A stretch of DNA of 15,222 nt, from NCBI GenBank assembly GCA_007693875.1, contig RECT01000246.1, positions 1-15,222 of the forward strand, given 5' to 3'. Each line of letters begins with the position of its first letter. Positions within the stretch are counted from its first letter, which is position 1. The DNA is from Spirulina sp. DLM2.Bin59 (GTDB lineage: Bacteria > Cyanobacteriota > Cyanobacteriia > Cyanobacteriales > Spirulinaceae). A program made the position numbers and the translations under genes. A model generated the notes under the pieces. That model saw nothing but the letters and a program-made list of their open reading frames with translations. It did not search any database and was not told where the DNA came from. Below are positions 6,824-14,498 of the stretch, in pieces.

Positions 6824-9229
6824 CTAACTGCGAAGGGTGACATTGAATTGAGCAACAAGGGCATCCCGGATACTTTGGTGGATGGGTTCCACATCGGTAT
6901 CGGTGAGGGTGCGATCGCCCGCTCGGTAGGCGAGGCTAAAGGCAAGACTGCGCTGCCCTGTTGGGACATTCTGACCCCGATACTCATCAAAGAGTTCAAC
7001 ACCCCTTAACAATTTTTTACCCGCTTGGGTCATGGTTGCCGTCAAAGCTGCGACGGAAATCTCCGTCGGGGCAAAGAAAGCCAGATCCCGCTCCACCGCC
7101 GGATAGGGGGAGAAGTTGCGGAAATCAGCGGTTCCTTGGGCGGCGATCGCCCCTAACAAGACATCGGCTTGCAGTTGAAACTGATAAACCGCTTCGGGGA
7201 GATCGCGATCACGCCGCAATTGGGGATGAACTTGGACAAAAATGCCGAGGGGCTGATCCCCCAAGCTCAAGGCAGCGGTGCGGCCGGGGTGAAGGCGGCG
7301 ATCGCCATCGGTGGGTTCATAGCTCACCGTTAAACCGAGGGATTGAAACACCGCTTCTAGCTTGCCCTTGGCTTCATACCAGGTGAGGGGTTCCCCCTTG
7401 CCCCCCGTTGTCCACCGGCCGCCGGGATCGCGATCGCCCCCCATTATTCCGGCGATCGCATCGGTTTCCCGGAGTTGTTCACCATCCTTAAAGAAAATCC
7501 GTCCCCATTCAAACCCATTTAAGGCCCCATTCCCCTGGGCTTGGTTATAGACAAAGGCATCAATTAAACCCGTGATCAATTCATCCCGGAGGGCGGAATA
7601 TTCACTGAGCAACGGGTTAGCTAAACTAATCTGGGCCTGTTCTGGTTTCACTAAGGAATAATGCACCAATTCCGTTAACCCCACCGCTCGGAAGAGGGTG
7701 CGAATCCGTTGGCGGGTTTGGGTGGCGAAGGGGACGATCCCCGGTTGGGTTTTATTGGGGAGGGTATCGCAAAAATGATCGTAGCCGTAGAGCCGCGCCA
7801 CTTCTTCAATTAGGTCAATTTCCCGCTCTAGATCCCGATGGCGGTAGGGGGGAATCGTGACGCTCCACACCTCCGGGGCTGTGGTGGCCAATTGGCAACC
7901 GAGGGAACTGAGGATCCGTTCTACATCGGCGGCGGTAATTTGCCCGGTTTTGACGGGGCCTAAAATTTGTTGAAGACGACTTAACCGGAGGGTGAGGGAG
8001 CGTTCTAAATTAGCGGGGCGATGGTCTTGGCAACTTTGGGCGGTAATTTCCCCCCCAGCGAGTTCGAGGATGAGGGCGATCGCCCGGTGCATGGCCTGTT
8101 CCAATTCTGCCGGATTCACCCCCCGTTCATAGCGGGTGGAGGCTTCAGTGCGGAGGCCCTGAGCACGGGCAGAGCGACGAATGGCCACGGGTTCAAACAA
8201 TGCCGCCTCTAGCATGAGCTTCACCGTGCCGCTGTGAACTTCCGTAGCTTCTCCCCCCATCACCCCCGCCAGGGCGACGGGATGCTCATTGGCGGTAATT
8301 AAGAGATTTTGGGCAGCTAAGGTGCGTTCTTGACCATCGAGGGTTTTCAACGTTTCCCCCGGTTGGGCAAGGCGCACGCCAATTTCGAGGGCAGAGGAAC
8401 CGGTGACGGTGTGGAGGCGATCGCCATCAAAGGCATGGAGGGGTTGCCCCCATTCCAACAGAATATAGTTGGTAATATCGACCACATTATTAATGGGCCG
8501 CACCCCAGCAGCCTGGAGGCGGAATTGTAGCCAATCGGGAGAGGGGGCAATTTTCACCCCTTCGATGGCCGTGCCAAAATACACGGGGCAAGCCTCCCCA
8601 TCGGCAAGCTTCACCGTTAAAGCCGGGGAACTGGGGGAAGCTTGGGGGGGAATGTCCGGCAGGGTGACAACTTGATCCGTGAGGGCGGCCACCTCCCGCG
8701 CAATCCCCACCATACTCAAAGCATCGGCCCGGTTTGCCGTTGAAGTAACATCCAACACCACATCATCCAACCCCAACAGGGGCCGCACATCCTGGCCCGG
8801 TGTAAACTCCCCTTCAAAAATATGGATCCCCGCCGATTCCTTGGCCAGGCCCAATTCCGCCAAGGAGCAGATCATCCCCTCGGACTTGACTCCCCGCAGT
8901 TTGGTTTTTTTGAGTTTGAGATTAATGGCGGGTAGATAGGTTTTCGGCAGGGCAACGGGAACAGAGATCCCCGCCCGCACATTACTGGCCCCACAAACAA
9001 TCGTCGCCGGTTCCCCCTGGCCCACATCCACGGTGCAGACACTGAGTTTCGTCGCATCGGGGTGAGGTTCTTTGGTTTGGACATAGCCCACCACAACGCC
9101 ATCGGCCCAGGTGCGGCGGTCTTCAATGCCTTCCACCTCAAACCCGGCGATCGTCAGGGTTTGGGCAAGTTCTGCCGGGGGCAGGGTGAGGGGAACAAAT
9201 GTCTGCAACCAATTGAGGGAAACCAGCAT
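6824..9229 (-). CDS. pheT: Phenylalanine-tRNA ligase beta subunit
   Basis: PheT pairs with PheS as an alpha2-beta2 cytoplasmic enzyme that charges tRNA-Phe. The 801 residues match the family length. Domains in order: N-terminal MLVSLNWLQTFVPL; tRNA-binding OB fold (EMAP-like, about 39-150); B3/B4 editing region (about 210-385); B5 (about 400-475); the catalytic-like core; and a C-terminal ferredoxin-fold anticodon-binding domain (about 705-800, from FSPYPAVERDLAFF). The ATG at 9229 gives the conserved N-terminus; no Shine-Dalgarno is evident. pheS is not adjacent, so the two subunits are encoded apart, as is usual in cyanobacteria. The gene lies 113 bp downstream of the YdcF-like gene and 20 bp upstream of the pentapeptide gene, all on the minus strand. 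Confidence 0.97.
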   Translation of the reverse strand: MLVSLNWLQTFVPLTLPPAELAQTLTIAGFEVEGIEDRRTWADGVVVGYVQTKEPHPDATKLSVCTVDVGQGEPATIVCGASNVRAGISVPVALPKTYLPAINLKLKKTKLRGVKSEGMICSLAELGLAKESAGIHIFEGEFTPGQDVRPLLGLDDVVLDVTSTANRADALSMVGIAREVAALTDQVVTLPDIPPQASPSSPALTVKLADGEACPVYFGTAIEGVKIAPSPDWLQFRLQAAGVRPINNVVDITNYILLEWGQPLHAFDGDRLHTVTGSSALEIGVRLAQPGETLKTLDGQERTLAAQNLLITANEHPVALAGVMGGEATEVHSGTVKLMLEAALFEPVAIRRSARAQGLRTEASTRYERGVNPAELEQAMHRAIALILELAGGEITAQSCQDHRPANLERSLTLRLSRLQQILGPVKTGQITAADVERILSSLGCQLATTAPEVWSVTIPPYRHRDLEREIDLIEEVARLYGYDHFCDTLPNKTQPGIVPFATQTRQRIRTLFRAVGLTELVHYSLVKPEQAQISLANPLLSEYSALRDELITGLIDAFVYNQAQGNGALNGFEWGRIFFKDGEQLRETDAIAGIMGGDRDPGGRWTTGGKGEPLTWYEAKGKLEAVFQSLGLTVSYEPTDGDRRLHPGRTAALSLGDQPLGIFVQVHPQLRRDRDLPEAVYQFQLQADVLLGAIAAQGTADFRNFSPYPAVERDLAFFAPTEISVAALTATMTQAGKKLLRGVELFDEYRGQNVPTGQRSLAFSLAYRAGDRTLTDTDVEPIHQSIRDALVAQFNVTLRS

Positions 9230-9321
9230 AACGACTATCTAGATTGAAAAAGACCCGGTTATCCATCCTACCGCACCCCATCCCAGGATCACGCCATGGC
9301 AAAGCCATCGCAGGAGATCCA

Positions 9322-9342
9322 ATTCCCCATTCCCCATTCCCC
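9322..9342. repeat. Three tandem ATTCCCC heptamers (STRR-like)
   Basis: Three perfect copies of ATTCCCC (GGGGAAT on the minus strand) abut the stop codon of the YdcF-like gene. Short tandemly repeated heptamers of CCCCAxT type are known from cyanobacteria (Calothrix STRR1 is CCCCART); this unit rotates to CCCCATT, a close variant. The remaining gap before pheT (9230-9321) shows no gene or clear promoter. Confidence 0.7.
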
Positions 9343-9957
9343 TCACAACGGCAATTGCGGCACAATTTCATCCTTGAGCGTGTTAGCCGTATTCCCAGTC
9401 AAGAGCCAAAGTAGGGCGCGACCACCATCGAGGAGGCTCTTGGTGAGGTTTTCTTCGGCAATGCCCCCCTCAGCGATCGCCAACGGCTTAATCACAATCC
9501 CCCGACTGCCAAACACCACTTCCCCAATGATTCGCGCCCGCTGCATGTGGTTTTCCGAGGTGATCAGGTAAACACTATCGATGCCAGCGGCTTGGAGTTC
9601 ATCCACTAGGGTGGTGAAGTTGGTGATCGTGTCTTGGGCTTCGTAGTTGAGATGGAGGCGATCGCCCGCCACCCCCGCATCGGCAAAAACCTGCTTCACA
9701 TAGCCCTCGGGACTCCCGGAAGATACCCACACCTCTAGATCTGGGTTTTGTCGGGCCAGCTCTGCTGCATAAATTTCCCTGGCCTCTAACCCCCCCAGGA
9801 CAAAGAGGGTCTGGGGTTGAGCCAGATGCATCTGCAATTGCTTGTAGGCTAAGAACATCGCTCCACAGAGCAACGGCAACCATAGCAGGGAGACACGGCG
9901 CTTGGCGGGATGGGCTTTGACCACCGCAGAGCGCTGATGGGTTAATTTCAGAACCAT
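9343..9957 (-). CDS. YdcF/DUF218-family membrane-anchored protein
   Basis: This 204-aa protein has a basic N-terminus, one transmembrane helix at about 22-39, and a DUF218 domain behind it, probably on the periplasmic side. Family marks are the first strand FVLGG (52-56), SSGSPEGY (about 79-86), NYEAQDTITNF (104-113, the acidic/Asn motif) and LITSENHMQRA (131-141, the conserved His motif). DUF218 proteins such as SanA and YdcF are linked to envelope integrity, but their reaction is unknown; YdcF was reported to bind S-adenosylmethionine. Here G-G replaces the usual GGG after the first strand. It diverges from glycerate kinase across 144 bp and may lead a minus-strand unit with pheT, although 113 bp and a heptamer repeat separate them. 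Confidence 0.85.
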   Translation of the reverse strand: MVLKLTHQRSAVVKAHPAKRRVSLLWLPLLCGAMFLAYKQLQMHLAQPQTLFVLGGLEAREIYAAELARQNPDLEVWVSSGSPEGYVKQVFADAGVAGDRLHLNYEAQDTITNFTTLVDELQAAGIDSVYLITSENHMQRARIIGEVVFGSRGIVIKPLAIAEGGIAEENLTKSLLDGGRALLWLLTGNTANTLKDEIVPQLPL

Positions 9958-10044
9958 GGGGTTAAAAGTGCAGCAATGATGATCGAGGGAAACCCTAGAT
10001 GGCTATCAGTTTAGCCTGTTGGGGCGAACCCGTCAGGAAGAAGG

Positions 10045-10075
10045 TTGATCTCTTTTCCGCAAGCTTCGTTAAAAT
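10045..10075 (+). promoter_or_regulatory. Weak promoter candidate for glycerate kinase
   Basis: TTGATC (10045-10050) and TAAAAT (10070-10075) resemble -35 and -10 boxes, 27 bp before the kinase ATG. The 19-base spacing is long, so this is tentative. It lies in the 144-bp gap shared with the divergent YdcF-like gene. Confidence 0.3.
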
Positions 10076-10101
10076 CGAGCAACCATTAAAGCGGCAGCAG
10101 C

Positions 10102-11091
10102 ATGGTCGAATCTTCAAACCCCTGCACCGGAAAAACTACAGATTTTGCCACGGCTTTGTTAACGCCGACCCATGCACCTTGCCCGCCAGAGTTGGTCAAG
10201 CTGGCTCAGGCTCAGGGCATTGGGGCGGAGATGGGGGAGCGATCGCCCCTCACCACCACGTTTCAACGGCTGTGGTTTCCCCTAGCCGAAGCCCTGCATG
10301 GGGAACAGCAAAGGCTGGGCCGCCCGATGGTTTTGGGCATTCTCGGCGGCCAGGGGACGGGAAAAACCACCCTAGGCGTAATGGTTACTGCGCTCTTAAA
10401 ACAGCAGGGCCATCGTCCCCTCAGTTTTTCCCTGGATGATCTCTACCTCTCCTATGGCGAACGGCAAGCCCTCCAAGCCCAGGAGCCACGGCTCCAATGG
10501 CGGGGGCCACCGGGAACCCACAATGTTGCCCAGGGGATTCAGGTTTTAGATCACCTCCGAGCCGGCCAACCCGTTGCCGTCCCCCGGTTTGATAAATCCC
10601 TCTGGGGAGGAGCCGGGGATCAGGGGGAGCCGGAACCCGTGGCGGGGGTGGATGTGGTGATCTTTGAAGGCTGGTTTGTGGGGGTGCGGCCTGTAGACCC
10701 CGATGTTTTGGAAAATGGACTGGAACGGATGGGGAGCGAGGGCGATGGGCCGGTGGCGGATGATCGCCCCTTTGCCCGGGCCATGAATGGCAAATTGAGG
10801 GACTATCTGCCCCTATGGGAACGTCTGGATCGACTAATCGTCCTCAAACCCATCGACTATCGTCTCAGCTACATCTGGCGCAAAGCGGCGGAACAGCGGA
10901 TGAAAGCCGAGGGGAAAGGGGGAATGAGTGATGGAGAAATTGATGCCTTTGTCACCTATTTTTGGCAAGCCCTCCATCCTGAACTTTTTATCACCCCGTT
11001 AACCTCCGATCCTACCCACACCGATGCTGTGGTGGAAATTTGTGAGGATCACAGTATTGGTGACATCTTTATTCCTTCCCGAGAGTGTTAA
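10102..11091 (+). CDS. glyK: D-glycerate 3-kinase, plant/cyanobacterial type (EC 2.7.1.31)
   Basis: This cytoplasmic enzyme phosphorylates D-glycerate to 3-phosphoglycerate, returning photorespiratory carbon to the Calvin cycle. The 329 residues carry a P-loop, LGGQGTGKTT (Lys88), the SLDDLYL motif (110-116) after the second strand, RGPPGTHN (134-141), PRFDKS (161-166) and FEGWFVGVRP (188-197). This combination marks the GLYK family of the P-loop kinase fold, related to uridine kinase and PRK, and separates it from bacterial GarK and GckA. The ATG at 10102 is the likely start; no Shine-Dalgarno is seen. The next gene is 75 bp away and unrelated. That gap (11092-11166) has no recognisable terminator. 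Confidence 0.93.
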   Translation: MVESSNPCTGKTTDFATALLTPTHAPCPPELVKLAQAQGIGAEMGERSPLTTTFQRLWFPLAEALHGEQQRLGRPMVLGILGGQGTGKTTLGVMVTALLKQQGHRPLSFSLDDLYLSYGERQALQAQEPRLQWRGPPGTHNVAQGIQVLDHLRAGQPVAVPRFDKSLWGGAGDQGEPEPVAGVDVVIFEGWFVGVRPVDPDVLENGLERMGSEGDGPVADDRPFARAMNGKLRDYLPLWERLDRLIVLKPIDYRLSYIWRKAAEQRMKAEGKGGMSDGEIDAFVTYFWQALHPELFITPLTSDPTHTDAVVEICEDHSIGDIFIPSREC

Positions 11092-11149
11092 ATTCTGATA
11101 GGCACAATTGCAAAACCTTGAGTAACCTAGACAGAACTTCCCCCCAACT

Positions 11150-11155
11150 GAGGTG
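11150..11155 (+). promoter_or_regulatory. Ribosome-binding site of the chemoreceptor
   Basis: GAGGTG lies 11 bases before ATG 11167, a slightly long but usable spacing. It supports this ATG as the start. Confidence 0.6.
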
Positions 11156-11166
11156 ACATTAATTTT

Positions 11167-12639
11167 ATGTATCATCCGGAAGCCCTCCTGAAACGACTTA
11201 AGTTACGTAATTCCATTCTTTTAGGGTATTTAGTGCTGATTCTGTTTTCTGGGCTAACGGCCTGCATTGTCTATTTCCAAGGGGTGCGGCAAGTCGAGCG
11301 GCAATCCCAACAGGTGGATTTGTTGAACACCCATATTAATGAGGTCAAAAATCTCGCCTTTAGTATTGTTGCCATGGAAAAGGCGGCGCGGGGCTATTTA
11401 ATTGGCCAAAAAATGGACGAACTCGAAACCTATGAAATATGGGATAGCCAATTTTATCAACAATCGGAGACGATTCGCGCTTTGATTGAGGATCCCCAGC
11501 AACGGGAGACGTTGAATGAGATCATCGATGTGGGCGATCGCATGAATGAACTCTATCGCCGTCTGATCTCCTATGTCCAACTGGACAGAGCCGGTAAATC
11601 CGCCATCATGTGGCAACAGGGGGAGGTGCAAAATATTACCGATAACCTGAGCGACCTGGTGGAAACCTTTGAAGCCTATGAACAGGCCCAACTCGAACAA
11701 CAAAAAATTGAACAGGCCGCCGCTTTACAGTTGCTGACATTTTTAGTCTTTGGCATTGCCATCCTGTCAGGGGCGATCGCCTTGATCACTGGTTCTGTAA
11801 TCGCCACCGCCATTAGCCGCCATCTCACCCAGGAAACAAAGGCGATCGCCCAATCCTCCGCTGAAATTGCCACCACCAGCGAAGAACAGGATCGCAACAG
11901 TGCCCATCAAGCGGCGGCGGTGAGTGAAGCCACCATCACCCTCGATGAACTGAATACATCGTTTCGCCATGCCGAAGCCCAAGCCACCCATTCCGCTGAG
12001 GATGCCAGCCAAGCCCTGGAACTCTCCCAACAGGGAACCGCAGCGGTACAGCGCACCCTAGAGCGGATGGCTCTCCTTCATGAGAGCGTCACTGCAATCC
12101 AAGCCCAAAGTGAGCGGTTGCGGGATAAATCGGTGGCCATTGAAACCATTACCCAAGTGGTGGGGGAGTTGGCGGCCCAAACAAATCTCCTGGCCCTCAA
12201 TGCTGCGGTTGAAGCGGTTCACGCCGGGGAACAGGGAAAAGGCTTTGCGATCGTGGCGCGGGAAATTCGTCGCCTTGCCGATGAAAGCCAGGCCTCGACG
12301 TTGCAAATTAATCAACTGATTGGCGAGATTCGCCAAGCAATCACCGCCACGGCCAACGCCACCACCCTGGGAACAAAAACCGTTAGTGAGGGGGTGGCGA
12401 TTAGTCAGGAAATGGCCAAGGCTTTCGGGGGAGTGGCTACAGCGGTGCAGAATGTCGTCAGTAATAATCAGCAACTCTCCCTCAATGCCAAGCAGCAGGT
12501 GACAGCCATGGAACAAATGGTTACTGCGATGAATGATATTAACCAAGCTGCCCAAAGCAATGCCGCCGGGGTTAGTCAAGTCCGGGGCGGGGTGGAGCAG
12601 CTTTATGGTGCCTTAGAAAATTTAAAAGCATTGATTTAA
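11167..12639 (+). CDS. Methyl-accepting chemotaxis protein with CHASE3-like sensor
   Basis: This 490-aa inner-membrane receptor signals through a histidine-kinase CheA and adaptor CheW, controlling phototaxis/chemotaxis or type IV pilus motility in cyanobacteria. Order: TM1 (about 16-38); an all-helical periplasmic region (about 40-185) with CHASE3 character (VAMEKAARGYLIG, DVGDRMNELYRRLISYV); TM2 (about 187-213); then a cytoplasmic coiled coil. The signalling tip is at about 333-375, with QTNLLALNAAVEA and GKGFAIVAREIRRLADES. At the tip the usual EAARAGE reads EAVHAGE (349-355), so the conserved Arg is His. I see no canonical HAMP linker between TM2 and the coiled coil, and no CheR-binding tail pentapeptide. 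A substrate-binding lipoprotein gene follows 51 bp later. The receptor is not surrounded by che genes. Confidence 0.92.
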   Translation: MYHPEALLKRLKLRNSILLGYLVLILFSGLTACIVYFQGVRQVERQSQQVDLLNTHINEVKNLAFSIVAMEKAARGYLIGQKMDELETYEIWDSQFYQQSETIRALIEDPQQRETLNEIIDVGDRMNELYRRLISYVQLDRAGKSAIMWQQGEVQNITDNLSDLVETFEAYEQAQLEQQKIEQAAALQLLTFLVFGIAILSGAIALITGSVIATAISRHLTQETKAIAQSSAEIATTSEEQDRNSAHQAAAVSEATITLDELNTSFRHAEAQATHSAEDASQALELSQQGTAAVQRTLERMALLHESVTAIQAQSERLRDKSVAIETITQVVGELAAQTNLLALNAAVEAVHAGEQGKGFAIVAREIRRLADESQASTLQINQLIGEIRQAITATANATTLGTKTVSEGVAISQEMAKAFGGVATAVQNVVSNNQQLSLNAKQQVTAMEQMVTAMNDINQAAQSNAAGVSQVRGGVEQLYGALENLKALI

Positions 12640-12658
12640 ACCGCCAATAAACCGCCAA
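12637..12658. repeat. Two tandem 11-mers at the chemoreceptor stop codon
   Basis: TAAACCGCCAA occurs twice back to back; the first copy contains the TAA stop of the chemoreceptor. It may be a slippage duplication. The remaining bases to 12690 show no terminator, consistent with read-through into the next gene. Confidence 0.6.
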
Positions 12659-12690
12659 AAACCTTTAAACTCCAAAACTTGCTTTTTGTG

Positions 12691-14205
12691 ATGACAATCC
12701 TCTCCCCTGCTGCTCAATTCTGCCGCGACTGTGGCCAAACCCATTTCAGCCGCGATCATGCCCAACTTTGGGCAGAATTGTCCCCCCGGCCCCTAGATTG
12801 GGTTAATCCGGATGGGGCGAAACCCATGGGGCCATATTCCTTATCTCCTGATCCCGTGCATGGGGTGAAAGCGGTAAAGGATCCCCCGTCCCCATCGTTG
12901 CTCGCTTCCTTACCGCCGGATTTGCAATTGCTGATTGCACAAATGGGGGGGTTAGAGTCGGTATTAAGGGCAACCTTTGGGCAGGGCTCCACCCATGGCA
13001 ATTATCCCAATCGGCGCAAATTTCTCCAGCAGATGTTAATCGGGGCGTTGCTGATGGGGACGGCCAATTGTGGCCAGCAAGAGGCTTCAGAGTTGGATCC
13101 CTCCACAGCCTTCGGGCGATTGGAAAAAACCCATTTAAAAATTGCCTATCTGCCCATTGCCTGCGCCACGCCGATTATTATGGCGGAACCCTTGGGGTTT
13201 TATGAAAAATATGGACTCAAAGTTGAATTGGTCAAAATGAATGGCTGGCCCCAGGTGCGGGATGCCGCCATGGCCGGGGAATTGGATGCTTACCATATGC
13301 TCTCCCCCATGCCCTTAGCAATGTCCTTGGGATTGAGTGCCACCGCCACACCGATTAAGCTCGCCAGCATTGAAAACATCAATGGCAGTGCCATCACCGT
13401 TGCCCTGCGCCACCGCGATCGCCTCCAACAAGTGGCGGATTTACGCGGCTTTCGCATTGCGGTTCCCTATATCTATTCCATGCATAATCTCCTCCTGCGC
13501 TACCACCTGGCCAGTGGGGGCATTCATCCCGATCGCGATGCAGAATTGATTGTGCTCCCGCCGCCGGAAATGCTCAGTAACCTGGAAGCGGGAACCATTG
13601 ATGCCATGGTAGCCCCAGAACCCTTTAATCAAATGGCCGTGGAGCAGGGGGTGGGATTCATTCATCGCCTCACGCGCCAGCTTTGGCCGGGGCATCCCTG
13701 CTGTGCCTTTGCCACCTCCGAGGCTTGGATGCGTCAGTATCCCAGCACCTTTCGGGCGGTGAATAAGGCGATTATCGACAGTACCAACTACGCCAGCCAG
13801 CCCCAAAACCGCCGCGCTGCGGCCCAAGCTGTTGCGCCTGCGGCTTATCTGAATGTGCCCTTAGCTGCGCTGGAAAGTGTGTTCACCGGGGAGTTTAACG
13901 ATGGCTTAGGCAATCGCCAAAATATCCCCGATCGCATCGATTTTGATCCCTACCCCTGGAAAAGTTTCTCCTATTGGATCACGACGCAATTGCAACGGTG
14001 GGGGTTTTTAACGCCGGGGAATTGGCAGCATGAGGCGATCGCCGATGATGTGTTTATGACCGGCTTGGCTCGCCAGTTGAGTAAGGAGCTGGGGCAAAAT
14101 CCCCCCAGCCTGATTCTGCGGTTTGAAGATCTCGCCTATGACCGTTTTGATCCCAGTGAGCCAGAGCAATACTTACAAGCCCAAATTGACCGCTGGGATT
14201 TTTAA
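12691..14205 (+). CDS. NrtA/CmpA-like ABC substrate-binding lipoprotein with N-terminal Cys/His extension
   Basis: From about residue 147 to the end this is a periplasmic binding protein of the NrtA/CmpA/SsuA-like family (nitrate, bicarbonate or related anions): IAYLPIACATPIIMAEPLGF, LDAYHMLSPMPLAMSLG, APEPFNQMAVEQG. Residues 108-127 look like an export signal: Arg-Arg at 108-109 (NRRKFLQQ), a hydrophobic stretch, and a lipobox ending in Cys127 (GTANC). Ahead lies an extension of about 105 residues with Cys11, Cys14, His18 and His23 (CRDCGQTHF), a possible zinc knuckle. ATG 12691 gives 504 aa; TTG 12679 adds four; ATG 12943 would drop most of the extension and leave a normal signal peptide. 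No Shine-Dalgarno decides. No permease or ATPase genes are nearby, so it is an orphan binding protein. It follows the chemoreceptor by 51 bp and overlaps the convergent pseudogene by 4 bp. Confidence 0.85.
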   Translation: MTILSPAAQFCRDCGQTHFSRDHAQLWAELSPRPLDWVNPDGAKPMGPYSLSPDPVHGVKAVKDPPSPSLLASLPPDLQLLIAQMGGLESVLRATFGQGSTHGNYPNRRKFLQQMLIGALLMGTANCGQQEASELDPSTAFGRLEKTHLKIAYLPIACATPIIMAEPLGFYEKYGLKVELVKMNGWPQVRDAAMAGELDAYHMLSPMPLAMSLGLSATATPIKLASIENINGSAITVALRHRDRLQQVADLRGFRIAVPYIYSMHNLLLRYHLASGGIHPDRDAELIVLPPPEMLSNLEAGTIDAMVAPEPFNQMAVEQGVGFIHRLTRQLWPGHPCCAFATSEAWMRQYPSTFRAVNKAIIDSTNYASQPQNRRAAAQAVAPAAYLNVPLAALESVFTGEFNDGLGNRQNIPDRIDFDPYPWKSFSYWITTQLQRWGFLTPGNWQHEAIADDVFMTGLARQLSKELGQNPPSLILRFEDLAYDRFDPSEPEQYLQAQIDRWDF

Positions 14206-14472
14206 AGATGCTGCAAAACCCACTGCCGGAAGGCTCCCATCGCCACCATCCGGCCTTGGGTTTTACTCTGCTCTAAATAGTGGGGAATCGCCTCTGGTAT
14301 CTTCAACCCCGGAAACTGTAAACTTTGAGCCGATAAATGATATTGCTCCCCTGCGAGCACATAAATTTCTAAGGTTTGACCGTTATACCGCCACAGTTTC
14401 CCACCAAGAAACGTCTTTCAATAATACTTGATGACCCGGCGGCACTACCCATCGATTTAAGGCTAATAACAT
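14202..14472 (-). pseudogene. Uma2-family (DUF820) endonuclease-like pseudogene with deleted core
   Basis: Intact Uma2 proteins are about 190-aa PD-(D/E)XK-fold proteins abundant in cyanobacteria. From ATG 14472, with a good ribosome-binding site (GGGAGAGG, 14482-14489), the frame reads MLLALNRWVVPPGHQVLLKD then VSW, the family N-terminus, and stops at 14383-14385. From about 14403 a different frame gives the family C-terminus: GKLWRYNGQTLEIYVL, then FPGLKIPEAIPHYLEQSKTQ and GAFRQWVLQHL, with a stop at 14202. Roughly 110-120 middle residues, including the catalytic acidic/Lys residues, are missing, and the two parts are out of frame. The 29-residue leftover cannot be a nuclease. The ends are well preserved, suggesting one fairly recent deletion. 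It lies 26 bp after sixA and meets the binding-protein gene tail to tail. Confidence 0.8.
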
Positions 14473-14481
14473 CGTGGCTAA

Positions 14482-14489
14482 CCTCTCCC
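14482..14489 (-). promoter_or_regulatory. Ribosome-binding site retained by the Uma2 pseudogene
   Basis: GGGAGAGG on the minus strand stands 9 bases before the pseudogene ATG at 14472. Its survival supports that ATG as the ancestral start and recent decay of the gene. Confidence 0.6.
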
Positions 14490-14498
14490 TTGCTCAGA

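Larger units (their letters stand above)
1747..14042. repeat. HIP1 octamers (GCGATCGC), about 24 dispersed copies
   Basis: By eye I count about 24 exact GCGATCGC palindromes between 1747-1754 and 14035-14042, mostly inside genes, against well under one expected by chance. This over-representation (Highly Iterated Palindrome 1) is a cyanobacterial hallmark. The first 1.7 kb and the last 1.2 kb have none. Confidence 0.9.

Noticed and set aside
10126..10137. TGKT near the N-terminus of glycerate kinase as a second P-loop
   Set aside because: It lacks the GxxxxGK context; the true Walker A is LGGQGTGKTT at residues 81-90.
14123..14431. 102-codon plus-strand frame across the end of the binding-protein gene
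   Set aside because: It is out of frame with the conserved protein and antisense to the Uma2 remnant, which explains this sequence better.
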